This document shows positions 1-6,528 of a stretch of DNA of 25,776 nt, one piece after another. A model generated the notes under the pieces. It worked only from the letters and a program-made list of their open reading frames with translations. It was not told where the DNA came from and made no database searches. A program made the translations under genes and the position numbers. Location of the stretch: positions 1-25,776 of IMG/VR virus record IMGVR_UViG_3300046167_000308; one strand, given 5' to 3'. Numbering within the stretch: the first letter of the stretch is position 1; each line of letters opens with the position of its first letter. This DNA is from a virus.

Positions 1-62
1 GAGGATATAAGGATTGTGGTTTGGATAGTAAATACCTTCAAGAGGGATTATCAGGTTCTTAA
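1..62 (+). CDS. Possible 3' end of an upstream gene (partial)
   Basis: Frame 3 is open from the window edge to a TAA at 60-62 and would encode about 19 residues ending in LSGS. Frame 1 is also open, to a TAA at 64-66, and the minus strand is open too, so the piece is too short to choose between them. In temperate T7-like phages a tyrosine integrase often lies just upstream of the attachment site and RNA polymerase, and the tRNA-like att core at 135-173 fits that. No integrase motif is visible here, so the identity is inference from context only. Confidence 0.25.
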   Translation, partial: GYKDCGLDSKYLQEGLSGS

Positions 63-87
63 TTAAAAAAATTTTACTTATTACCAC

Positions 88-116
88 TTGTTCAATTATA
101 AATATTAGCATAAATA
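88..116 (+). promoter_or_regulatory. Candidate sigma70 promoter upstream of the tRNA-Leu 5' half
   Basis: TTGTTC (88-93) and TAAATA (111-116) are separated by 17 bases, with the tRNA-like 5' end at 135. A TATAAA at 97-102 is an alternative -10. Both hexamers are weak matches in AT-rich DNA, so chance is a real alternative. The interest is positional: after integration this would be the promoter in front of the rebuilt host tRNA-Leu. Confidence 0.3.
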
Positions 117-134
117 CACATGAAATTCATTAAT

Positions 135-173
135 GCCCTCGTGGTGAAATTGGTAGACACAAAGGACTTAAAA
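135..173 (+). other. attP: Putative attP core: 5' half of tRNA-Leu(UAA)
   Basis: These 39 bases read as the 5' acceptor strand, D arm, 5' anticodon stem and the whole anticodon loop (CTTAAAA, anticodon TAA) of a tRNA-Leu. They stop there: the next bases, ACTACGA, do not give the 3' anticodon stem, and no T arm or 3' acceptor strand follows. The first 35 bases match exon 1 of the complete tRNA-Leu at 8297-8577 with one difference (G instead of A at the seventh acceptor base). Tyrosine integrases commonly use tRNA genes as attB, with a tRNA fragment as attP, so this is best read as the phage attachment core. Crossover would join this 5' half to the host 3' half. A decayed tRNA gene is the alternative. 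Confidence 0.72.
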
Positions 174-319
174 ACTACGAACACAATTTACGCCTCCGAC
201 ATATCTACTCTGGCGTAGTAGAATAACATATAATCCAAGCCTTTTAAACTGTTGCGTAGTCAATTCGTGATAGTTACGCTGTCGTAGTAGATGTGCACTT
301 CAATGCACAAAGACTACGA
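173..319. repeat. Cluster of five (G/T)CGTAGT repeats
   Basis: Five copies of a 7-base motif (G/T)CGTAGT lie within 147 bp. The forward copies are 213-219, 254-260 and 282-288. The reverse-strand copies (ACTACGA) are 173-179 and 313-319. The first touches the att core. The bases after the motif are also similar (A/C, any, then A/T-rich). Only about three further copies with ACTACG(A/C) were noticed in the rest of the window (3055-3061, 14932-14938, 19077-19083). Clustering beside an att core fits integrase arm-type sites; operators for a repressor acting on the early promoter are the alternative. Confidence 0.6.
229..234 (+). promoter_or_regulatory. Candidate early host-type -10 box (TATAAT)
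   Basis: A perfect TATAAT occurs about 114 bases before the RNA polymerase start. No good -35 is present at 16-18 bases; TACTCT at 206-211 is the nearest and is poor. It lies between two (G/T)CGTAGT copies, so a protein bound there could occlude it. Early T7-like genes are read by host polymerase, so a host promoter is expected somewhere in 174-340. Confidence 0.35.
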
Positions 320-347
320 ACAAACTATAAACACACATGAGGTAAAT

Positions 348-1325
348 ATGGATATAGACGCTAAAATACTTGAGAAATTTAACATTCTTAAAAGAGACAA
401 GAGTGTGCCTTCAACTCAACATGAAAAAATAGAGGCTCAAAAGACGCTAGAAATAGCTATGGTTAAAAGTGGTATCAAAAGGTTCCACAAGAATATTAAT
501 AAATCCAGAGCTAAACTATCAGACAAAGGCAAAGCCAGGGAAAGTAGTGAGAGCACTACAATTTATGGCCAAGTGCTAATACAGACAGGCTTGGAGCCTT
601 TAAACAGTGCTTTAAACAAATACTTCATAGAAGCATTTGATGGGCATGCCAAAAGATATGCAACTGAAGCTACTTTGTTAGCTAAATGTATTCCTATCCA
701 GGAAGTAGAAACAGAAAATCCAGAGAGGTGGTCTAGTATTAGTTTTATATGTTTAAAAGCTGTACTGGATAGCATCACTGTTTCATCAACCCAAACAAAA
801 GCAGTATTGAAAATAGCTAGTGCTATTGAGGATGAAGCTAGGCTCTTATATTTTAAGGAAAGTGATAACAAGACCTACAGCCAGACTAAAGAATGGCTTA
901 AAACTAAGAACAATTACAGGCATAAAAGGAAGGTATTCCAATATGCTATGAACAAACACCAGTTGGAATACACTGGTTGGTCTAAAGAAGAGAGGGTCAA
1001 ACTAGGTAAATTGTTGCTGGAAATGTTAGCCAGCACCACTGGTTTTATCAAACTTACCAAGACTTATGCTCAAAAGAACAAGTCAATTGTCTATGTCCAG
1101 GCCACTGAAAAAACAATGGAATGGATTGAGCAGAAAAAATTACATGCAGAAATTTTAAAACCATTTAGGGAGCCCATGGTTATTGCACCTAAAAGGTGGG
1201 ACAACAATCCTTATTCTGGTGGGTATGTAATTAAAGATTTGAGGCCAGCTCAATTAGGTTCCACTGTAGGAGAACTTACATCCAAAAATCAACAATCAAC
1301 TGACGAGGTAAAACATGCACTATAA
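348..1325 (+). CDS. T7-type RNA polymerase, N-terminal domain part
   Basis: This 325-residue product matches the N-terminal domain of single-subunit phage RNA polymerase, which binds and melts the promoter. Recognisable blocks are the AIEDEAR segment, a WSKEERVKLGKLLLEML...TTGF block (compare T7 WHKED...CIEMLIESTGM) and APKRW...GGYV (compare PPKPW...GGGYW). The start at 348 is preceded by GAGG at 339-342 with a 5-base gap; an in-frame ATG at 291 lacks such a site. The frame stops at the T7 boundary between N-terminal and polymerase domains, and the polymerase part continues in another frame from 1315. Ten of its 13 arginine codons are AGG, against 4 of 19 in the next gene. Either a real two-polypeptide enzyme or one gene broken by a single-base insertion. 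Confidence 0.88.
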   Translation: MDIDAKILEKFNILKRDKSVPSTQHEKIEAQKTLEIAMVKSGIKRFHKNINKSRAKLSDKGKARESSESTTIYGQVLIQTGLEPLNSALNKYFIEAFDGHAKRYATEATLLAKCIPIQEVETENPERWSSISFICLKAVLDSITVSSTQTKAVLKIASAIEDEARLLYFKESDNKTYSQTKEWLKTKNNYRHKRKVFQYAMNKHQLEYTGWSKEERVKLGKLLLEMLASTTGFIKLTKTYAQKNKSIVYVQATEKTMEWIEQKKLHAEILKPFREPMVIAPKRWDNNPYSGGYVIKDLRPAQLGSTVGELTSKNQQSTDEVKHAL

Positions 1326-3051
1326 TATGGTGAAAAGAGCATCCAGAGCTTATCTGGAAGAAATAGCAAACAGAGCACATGAAATGCCAGAGGTTTATAA
1401 ATGTATAAACACTCTACAGGAAACACCTTTTAAGGTTAATGTTTCTGTTTATCAGGTACTAAAAACAATCCATGAAAAAGGTTTACCACTTGCTGGTTTA
1501 CCTAGTAGTAAAATACCACTACCACCAAAACCTTTTGATATTGGAACCAATGAAGAAGCTAGAAAAGATTATAGTAGGAAAGCTTTAGCTGTTCATAATT
1601 ACAATGCAACAATTGATAGTAAGGCTTTACTTACTGAAAAAATATTTAGTGTTGCAGATACATATGAACAATTTGAAGAATTTTATTTTCCTCTTCAATA
1701 TGATTTTCGTGGCAGAATTTATTGTGTGCCAGAAGGATTAAACTATCAGCAAAATGATTTAGCTAAAGGTTTATTACTTTTTAGAAATGGTAAAAAGATT
1801 GGAACCCAATTAGCTGTAGATAGATTAGCTGTGCATGGTGCCAATATGTATGGTCATGATAAAGATACTTTAGAGAACAGAATAAAATGGGTTAGAGAAA
1901 ATGAAAAATTTATTTTGCAATCTGCTGAAGACCCACATAATAATTATGAGTTCTGGGCTGAAGCATCTGAACCAGTACAATTCTTATCATTTTGTTTTGA
2001 GTGGAATGACTTCTGTAAATCTGGAAAAAGTTTAGACTTTATAACTAATGTAATTTGTTATTCTGATTGTACTAATTCTGGTCTACAAATTTTTTCAGCA
2101 TTACTAAAAGATGAAAAAGGTGGTAATGCAGTAAACCTGGTACCATCTAATAAAGTTCAAGATGTATATGGTGAAGTTGCAAATGCTACTATTGAGTTGC
2201 TTGAAGCAGAACCAGACAGCCAATTAAAAAAGATATGGTTGGACTATGGTATCAACAGGAAGACTACAAAAAAAGTTACCATGTGTATTGTATATGGACT
2301 AACTCAATTTTCTTGTAGGAAATATATTCAAGACCACCTGGAGGAACTTCAAGAAGATGGTATTAAAGATATACCATTCTCTACTGACAGAAATCCTATG
2401 CCTGGTGTGCCTAATATATTTAAAGGTTCAGCATACTTATCTAGGTTTGTATGGAAGGCCTTGGATGAAGTAATTGTATCAGCTAAAGAAGCGATGAAAT
2501 GGTTACAGGATACATCTAAATTAGTTTCAGAAAATGGATTGCCAGTTGTTTGGACTACACCTACAGGGTTTAAAGTTCAGCTAGTTTGTCCAGTATTAGA
2601 AACTAAGAGAATAAATACTTATATGGGAGAAAAAATATTTAGACCCAAAAGTAATACCTATACTCCAGACATCAAGAAAACTACAATAGCAGTGGAGACT
2701 AACAAGATAGACAAGCGTAAAGTATCTAATAGTATTTCACCTTGTTTTGTTCACGCACTCGATGGCGCTGTCCTTCAAAAGGCTGTGAGTAAAGCTAAAG
2801 ATTACAACATAGAAAACTTTGCTTGTGTCCATGATAGCTTTGGTGTCCTGGCAACAGATGTTCAATTGATGAACCAATCATTAAGAGAAGCGTTTGTTGA
2901 AATATTTGATGGGAAAAATTTACTTGAAGAATTTAAAGATGAAATGCTCCCACAAATTCAAAAAGAAAAACAACACAAAATAAAACCTACTCCAAAACAA
3001 GGCACTCTGGAATTGAAGAATGTATTGGGTAGTTATTATTTCTGTAGTTAA
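1315..3051 (+). CDS. T7-type RNA polymerase, catalytic domain part
   Basis: This 578-residue product holds the palm and fingers of T7-family RNA polymerase, which transcribes the middle and late phage genes. Visible motifs are MPEVYKCIN near the start, the motif A aspartate D251 (YSDCTNSGLQIFSALLKDE), motif B R315...K319...Y327 with T7 spacing (R627, K631, Y639), H480 in PCFVHALDG, and motif C HDSFG with D507. The C-terminus ends with an aromatic foot (YYFCS; T7 ends FAFA). The ATG at 1315 has GAGG at 1305-1308 six bases upstream and overlaps the preceding stop by 11 bases, so translational coupling is possible. Removing one base in 1312-1325 would fuse both parts into a 900-residue protein, close to T7's 883. 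Confidence 0.93.
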   Translation: MHYNMVKRASRAYLEEIANRAHEMPEVYKCINTLQETPFKVNVSVYQVLKTIHEKGLPLAGLPSSKIPLPPKPFDIGTNEEARKDYSRKALAVHNYNATIDSKALLTEKIFSVADTYEQFEEFYFPLQYDFRGRIYCVPEGLNYQQNDLAKGLLLFRNGKKIGTQLAVDRLAVHGANMYGHDKDTLENRIKWVRENEKFILQSAEDPHNNYEFWAEASEPVQFLSFCFEWNDFCKSGKSLDFITNVICYSDCTNSGLQIFSALLKDEKGGNAVNLVPSNKVQDVYGEVANATIELLEAEPDSQLKKIWLDYGINRKTTKKVTMCIVYGLTQFSCRKYIQDHLEELQEDGIKDIPFSTDRNPMPGVPNIFKGSAYLSRFVWKALDEVIVSAKEAMKWLQDTSKLVSENGLPVVWTTPTGFKVQLVCPVLETKRINTYMGEKIFRPKSNTYTPDIKKTTIAVETNKIDKRKVSNSISPCFVHALDGAVLQKAVSKAKDYNIENFACVHDSFGVLATDVQLMNQSLREAFVEIFDGKNLLEEFKDEMLPQIQKEKQHKIKPTPKQGTLELKNVLGSYYFCS

Positions 3052-3069
3052 ATGACTACGCTAGCGTTT

Positions 3070-3091
3070 ATAACAAGACACTATAGATGAA
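3070..3091 (+). promoter_or_regulatory. Phage RNA polymerase promoter 1 (phi2.5 position)
   Basis: The segment ATAACAAGACACTATAG (3070-3086) aligns without gaps to T7 promoter positions -16 to +1, with 12 of 17 identities including CACTATAG. It shares 17 of 22 positions with the other two promoters in this window (10428 and 24207). The predicted +1 is G3086. It precedes the gp2.5-like gene, the place of phi2.5 in T7. Confidence 0.75.
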
Positions 3092-3106
3092 CTGAAACTT
3101 CATCAG

Positions 3107-3161
3107 TGTTGGGCTGGGCAATTATTTGTTGTGTGCGAAAAATATTAACCACAGCCCAACA
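3107..3161. promoter_or_regulatory. Perfect 10-bp inverted repeat upstream of gp2.5
   Basis: TGTTGGGCTG (3107-3116) is followed by its exact reverse complement CAGCCCAACA (3152-3161), 35 bases apart. It lies between promoter 1 and the gp2.5 start, so it would form a 5' leader hairpin in that transcript. There is no T-run after it, so a simple intrinsic terminator is unlikely. It may be an RNA-processing or stability element. Confidence 0.55.
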
Positions 3162-3196
3162 TTAAATTTAACTTACATACCTAGGAGGGTATAATT

Positions 3197-3799
3197 ATGC
3201 AAAAAGCAAAAACCTTTACTTCTCCTTTTGGCAAAGCCATCTATCCACATTTAACTAAATGTGATGTGAGGTTCAAACCAGAAGGTGAATACAAAGTAGA
3301 CTTGGAACTTGGTGAAGCTCCAGCAAATAATCTTGTAAAAATTTTAAAAGAATATCAAGTTAAAGCTGTATCAGAAGCCAAAGACAAGACAGGTAAAAAA
3401 GAAATTAAAACAGCTCCTTTACCTTATAAAAAAGAAGATGATAAATATGTCTTCAAATTTAAAATGAAGGCCAGTGGTACCAATGGTAAAACTGGTGAGA
3501 CTTTTAAACAAAGACCAGCTTTATTCGATAGTGAATTAAAACCAATTAGTCCAGAAGACACAAGTATCTGGGGTGGTTCAATTTTAAGAGTAAGCTTTCA
3601 ACCATTCCCTTGGTTTACTCCAGCACTTGGTGCAGGTGTATCCTTAAGACTTAAATCAGTTCAAGTAAAAGAATTAGTTGAAGGTGGTGGACAAACTGCT
3701 GAAGCCAGTGGTTTCGATAAAGTAGATGGTTACTCCAATAATACAGGGTCGGACAATGTGGAAGTACAAGAAGAAGTTTCCAGCGCAACCGACTTCTAA
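3197..3799 (+). CDS. Single-stranded DNA-binding protein (T7 gp2.5-like)
   Basis: The 200-residue protein resembles T7 gp2.5, which coats ssDNA and coordinates the polymerase and helicase at the fork. Shared features are the N-terminal TSPFGKAIYP (T7 TSALGTAEPY), GEYKVDL (T7 GVYKVDL), YVFKFKMKAS, a W-F aromatic patch near residue 140, and an acidic tail ending in phenylalanine (TDF), which in T7 binds gp4 and gp5. T7 gp2.5 has 232 residues; this tail is shorter and less acidic. A strong AGGAGG sits at 3183-3188 before the ATG. Its 3' end overlaps the endonuclease gene. Confidence 0.9.
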   Translation: MQKAKTFTSPFGKAIYPHLTKCDVRFKPEGEYKVDLELGEAPANNLVKILKEYQVKAVSEAKDKTGKKEIKTAPLPYKKEDDKYVFKFKMKASGTNGKTGETFKQRPALFDSELKPISPEDTSIWGGSILRVSFQPFPWFTPALGAGVSLRLKSVQVKELVEGGGQTAEASGFDKVDGYSNNTGSDNVEVQEEVSSATDF

Positions 3800-4208
3800 A
3801 TTCAAATCTAAACTTGAGGAAGATTTTAATAATTTTCTTGAGCAGAATAATATTTTATTTGGCTACGAAGATTATAAAGTAAACTTCCTCAAGCCAGAAA
3901 AACCTTCCAAATATACTCCAGATTTTAACTGTCCAGCTAAAGATAAATTTAAAATTATATTTGAAACTAAAGGACAGTTCTTAACTTCAGATAGGAAGAA
4001 ACATTTATTAATCAAAGAACAACATCCAGATTTAGATATTAGATTTGTGTTTTCTAATTCAAGAACAAAAATTGGAAAGAAATCTAAAACAACTTATGGC
4101 AGATGGTGTGAACTTAAAGGGTTTAAATACCACTGCATTTATTCAACAAAAACTTTCTTACCAGATGAGTGGGTAAAAGAAATTAAACAACAACAAAAAG
4201 GATTTTAA
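3756..4208 (+). CDS. Endonuclease I, Holliday-junction resolvase (T7 gp3-like)
   Basis: This 150-residue protein (T7 gp3 has 149) belongs to the T7 endonuclease I family, which cuts branched DNA and helps degrade host DNA. The catalytic set is present: E21 (KLE), D56 (YTPDF), E70 and K72 (FETKG), matching T7 E20, D55, E65 and K67. The block DRKKHLLIKEQHPDLDIRFVFSNSRTK is nearly the T7 sequence. The ATG at 3756 is chosen over 3726 because AGGG at 3745-3748 is seven bases upstream and the length then matches T7. The gene starts inside the gp2.5 gene in another frame. Confidence 0.93.
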   Translation: MWKYKKKFPAQPTSKFKSKLEEDFNNFLEQNNILFGYEDYKVNFLKPEKPSKYTPDFNCPAKDKFKIIFETKGQFLTSDRKKHLLIKEQHPDLDIRFVFSNSRTKIGKKSKTTYGRWCELKGFKYHCIYSTKTFLPDEWVKEIKQQQKGF

Positions 4209-4210
4209 TT

Positions 4211-4690
4211 ATGAGTAGAAAATCTACAGATTATTTTATTATACATTGTACAGCAACTAGACCTTCAATGGATATTGGTTATGAAGAAATCAACCGATGG
4301 CATAGAGAGCGAGGTTGGTTATCTTGTGGGTACCATTTTATTATTAGAAGAAATGGTGTCATTGAAGATGGTAGAACAACTGATGCAGTTGGAGCTCACT
4401 GTCGTGGAAAAAATCATAACAGCATAGGTATTGCTATGGTTGGTGGTGTTGCAGAAGATGACATATCAATTGCAGATGCAAATTACACTGGTGAACAATG
4501 GACAAGCTTAAAGAATTTAATTGAGGAATTACACAAAACATATCCTCATGCAGAAGTAAAAGGCCACAATAATTTTTCAGATAAACACTGTCCTTCATTC
4601 GATGTTGATGACTATGCTAAGACAGAGTTTTTATGGGTAGAAGGAGACTTAATACCTGGTGATGAGGGTTATGAAGAGCCAGGAGAATAA
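4211..4690 (+). CDS. N-acetylmuramoyl-L-alanine amidase (T7 lysozyme, gp3.5-like)
   Basis: This 159-residue amidase cleaves the amide bond between muramic acid and the peptide in peptidoglycan. Zinc ligands are H12 (IIHCTA), H119 (KGHNNF) and C127 (HCPSFD); Y41 and K125 correspond to T7 Y46 and K128. In T7 this protein also inhibits RNA polymerase; whether that holds here cannot be seen. There is no signal peptide, so export needs a holin; a holin-like gene lies at 13378. It starts two bases after the endonuclease stop and its end overlaps the primase-helicase start. Confidence 0.93.
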   Translation: MSRKSTDYFIIHCTATRPSMDIGYEEINRWHRERGWLSCGYHFIIRRNGVIEDGRTTDAVGAHCRGKNHNSIGIAMVGGVAEDDISIADANYTGEQWTSLKNLIEELHKTYPHAEVKGHNNFSDKHCPSFDVDDYAKTEFLWVEGDLIPGDEGYEEPGE

Positions 4691-6260
4691 TTCAGAATTT
4701 ATTAGGCACGAGGCCTGTCCCAATTGTAACTCAAGAGATAACCTAGCCAGGTACTCTGATGGACACGCTTACTGTTTTGGTTGTGAGTATAGAGAAACAG
4801 CCAATGGCGAAGTAAACGAATTTATTAATACAAAGGAAAAATCAGATATGATTACAGGTGAAGTGCATGCGTTATCAAAACGACAAATAGATTTTGATAC
4901 ATGTAAATTTTTTAATTATCAAACTGGCACCTACAATGGTCAGCCAGTTCAAATAGCTCCATACTATAATTCTAATTATAAGATGGTTGCTCAACACATT
5001 CGATTTCCAAACAAAGATTTTATTTGGTTAGGAGATATGAATGAAGTTGGATTGTTCGGACAGCACAAATGGAAGGGCAATCAAAAAATGATTACAATTA
5101 CAGAAGGCGAAATTGATTGTATGTCAGTTTCTAAAATTCAAGGTAATCGCTGGCCAACAGTAAGTGTACCATCTGGTGCAAAGTCAGCTAAAAAATATAT
5201 TAAAAAGAATTTAGAATATTTAGAAAGTTTTGAAAATGTAGTTTTAATGTTCGATAATGATGAAGCAGGTAATCAAGCTTCAATCGAATGTGCTCAATTG
5301 TTTAGTCCAAAAAAAGCTCTTATCTCAAAGTTACCTTTAAAGGATGCCAACGATATGTTGGTGTCCAATAGAGGTAAAGATATTATCAGCCATATATGGA
5401 ACGCTAAAGCTTACACACCAGAAGGTATAGTTGCTGGTGCAGACACTTGGGATTTAGTTATCAAAGATGATAGCAAAGAAAGTACACCTTATGTTTGGCA
5501 TGGACTAAATAAGAAAACAAAAGGTATTCGTAAAGGTGAAATAGTTTTATTTACAGCAGGCAGTGGAACTGGAAAGAGCCAGGTCTGTAGAGAAATTGCA
5601 TTTGATTTAATTAATAAAAATAAAAATGTTGGCTACATAGCTTTAGAAGAAAGCGTAGCTAGAACTGTAAGAGGTTTAATGAGTATTGATTTAAACCAAA
5701 AGATACACGAAGAAGATATTAGAAAAGATATTGATGAAGAAACTCTAAAAACTTCTTGGAATAAAATTCAAGGTAAAACATATTTTCACAAACACTTTGG
5801 TTCAACAGATAGTGAAAACTTAATGTCTAAAATTAGATATTTAGTTAGAGGATGTGATTGTGATTATATTGTATTAGACCATATCAACATGGTTGTCTCT
5901 GGTATTGAAGGAGACGAAAGAAAATTAATTGATTATACGATGACCAGGCTACGAAGTTTAGTTGAAGAATTAAACTTTGGATTAATATTGGTTTGTCACT
6001 TAAAAAGAATTGAAAGTAAGTCTGGTCACGAAGAAGGTGCTATTACTTCCTTAAGTCATTTAAGAGGTAGCCATGCTTTGGCACAGCTTACAGATATTTG
6101 TATTGGTTTAGAACGAAACCAGCAATCAGAAGAAACCCAAGACATATTAACAGTTAGAGTTTTAAAGAACAGATACTGTGGAGATACAGGAGTTGCATGT
6201 GCATTACATTATAACAAAGAAACTGGAAGATTATCTGAAGGTGATTTCAGTAATGGCTAA
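4671..6260 (+). CDS. Primase-helicase (T7 gp4-like)
   Basis: The 529-residue protein unwinds DNA and makes RNA primers at the fork (T7 gp4A has 566). In order: a zinc-binding module C16-x2-C19...C35-x2-C38; a TOPRIM primase domain with TEGEID (E145 region) and MFDNDEAG (D195, D197); a hexameric helicase domain with Walker A GSGTGKS (297-303), LEES, a DHINM Walker B and CHLKR. The start is uncertain. ATG 4671 places the first cysteine as in T7 but has GAGG only three bases upstream; GTG 4659 and ATG 4662 are in frame. An in-frame ATG at 4848 with AAAGGA at 4832-4837 could make a form without the zinc module, as T7 gp4B. The C-terminus lacks the strongly acidic T7 tail. Confidence 0.95.
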   Translation: MKSQENNSEFIRHEACPNCNSRDNLARYSDGHAYCFGCEYRETANGEVNEFINTKEKSDMITGEVHALSKRQIDFDTCKFFNYQTGTYNGQPVQIAPYYNSNYKMVAQHIRFPNKDFIWLGDMNEVGLFGQHKWKGNQKMITITEGEIDCMSVSKIQGNRWPTVSVPSGAKSAKKYIKKNLEYLESFENVVLMFDNDEAGNQASIECAQLFSPKKALISKLPLKDANDMLVSNRGKDIISHIWNAKAYTPEGIVAGADTWDLVIKDDSKESTPYVWHGLNKKTKGIRKGEIVLFTAGSGTGKSQVCREIAFDLINKNKNVGYIALEESVARTVRGLMSIDLNQKIHEEDIRKDIDEETLKTSWNKIQGKTYFHKHFGSTDSENLMSKIRYLVRGCDCDYIVLDHINMVVSGIEGDERKLIDYTMTRLRSLVEELNFGLILVCHLKRIESKSGHEEGAITSLSHLRGSHALAQLTDICIGLERNQQSEETQDILTVRVLKNRYCGDTGVACALHYNKETGRLSEGDFSNG

Positions 6261-6525
6261 AGAAAAACAGATAGATGATATTCTTAAAGAATTTATAGAA
6301 CAAGATAGAGATTTTGAGCACCTAGAAGAGGATGACAAAATCTATATGTATTCAACATTAAAAAAGATTTTAAAATTAATTCATTTAGTTTTGAAATATC
6401 CAAATGTATGTCCAATATTATTTGTTCATACACCATTAACCAAAAGAATTTTGGAAGACGCATTTTATAATGTAGCTCCAACAATTCCAACAATCTTAAA
6501 TATAAAGATAGAAGTGATGCAATAA
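6253..6525 (+). CDS. Hypothetical protein, 90 residues
   Basis: The product begins MAKEKQIDDILKEF and is not recognised. The N-terminal third is acidic and helical (EFIEQDRDFEHLEEDD), the rest hydrophobic and lysine-rich (LKKILKLIHLVLKYPNVCPILFV). The ATG overlaps the primase-helicase stop (AATGGCTAA) and AAGG lies at 6238-6241; an earlier in-frame ATG at 6178 lies deep inside the helicase gene. Four bases separate it from the DNA polymerase. Position between gp4 and gp5 suggests a replication accessory role, which is inference. Confidence 0.7.
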   Translation: MAKEKQIDDILKEFIEQDRDFEHLEEDDKIYMYSTLKKILKLIHLVLKYPNVCPILFVHTPLTKRILEDAFYNVAPTIPTILNIKIEVMQ

Positions 6526-6528
6526 ATT

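Noticed and set aside
135-260. A complete tRNA gene beginning at 135
   Set aside because: After the anticodon loop the 3' anticodon stem, T arm and a CGAGGGC acceptor strand are all missing.
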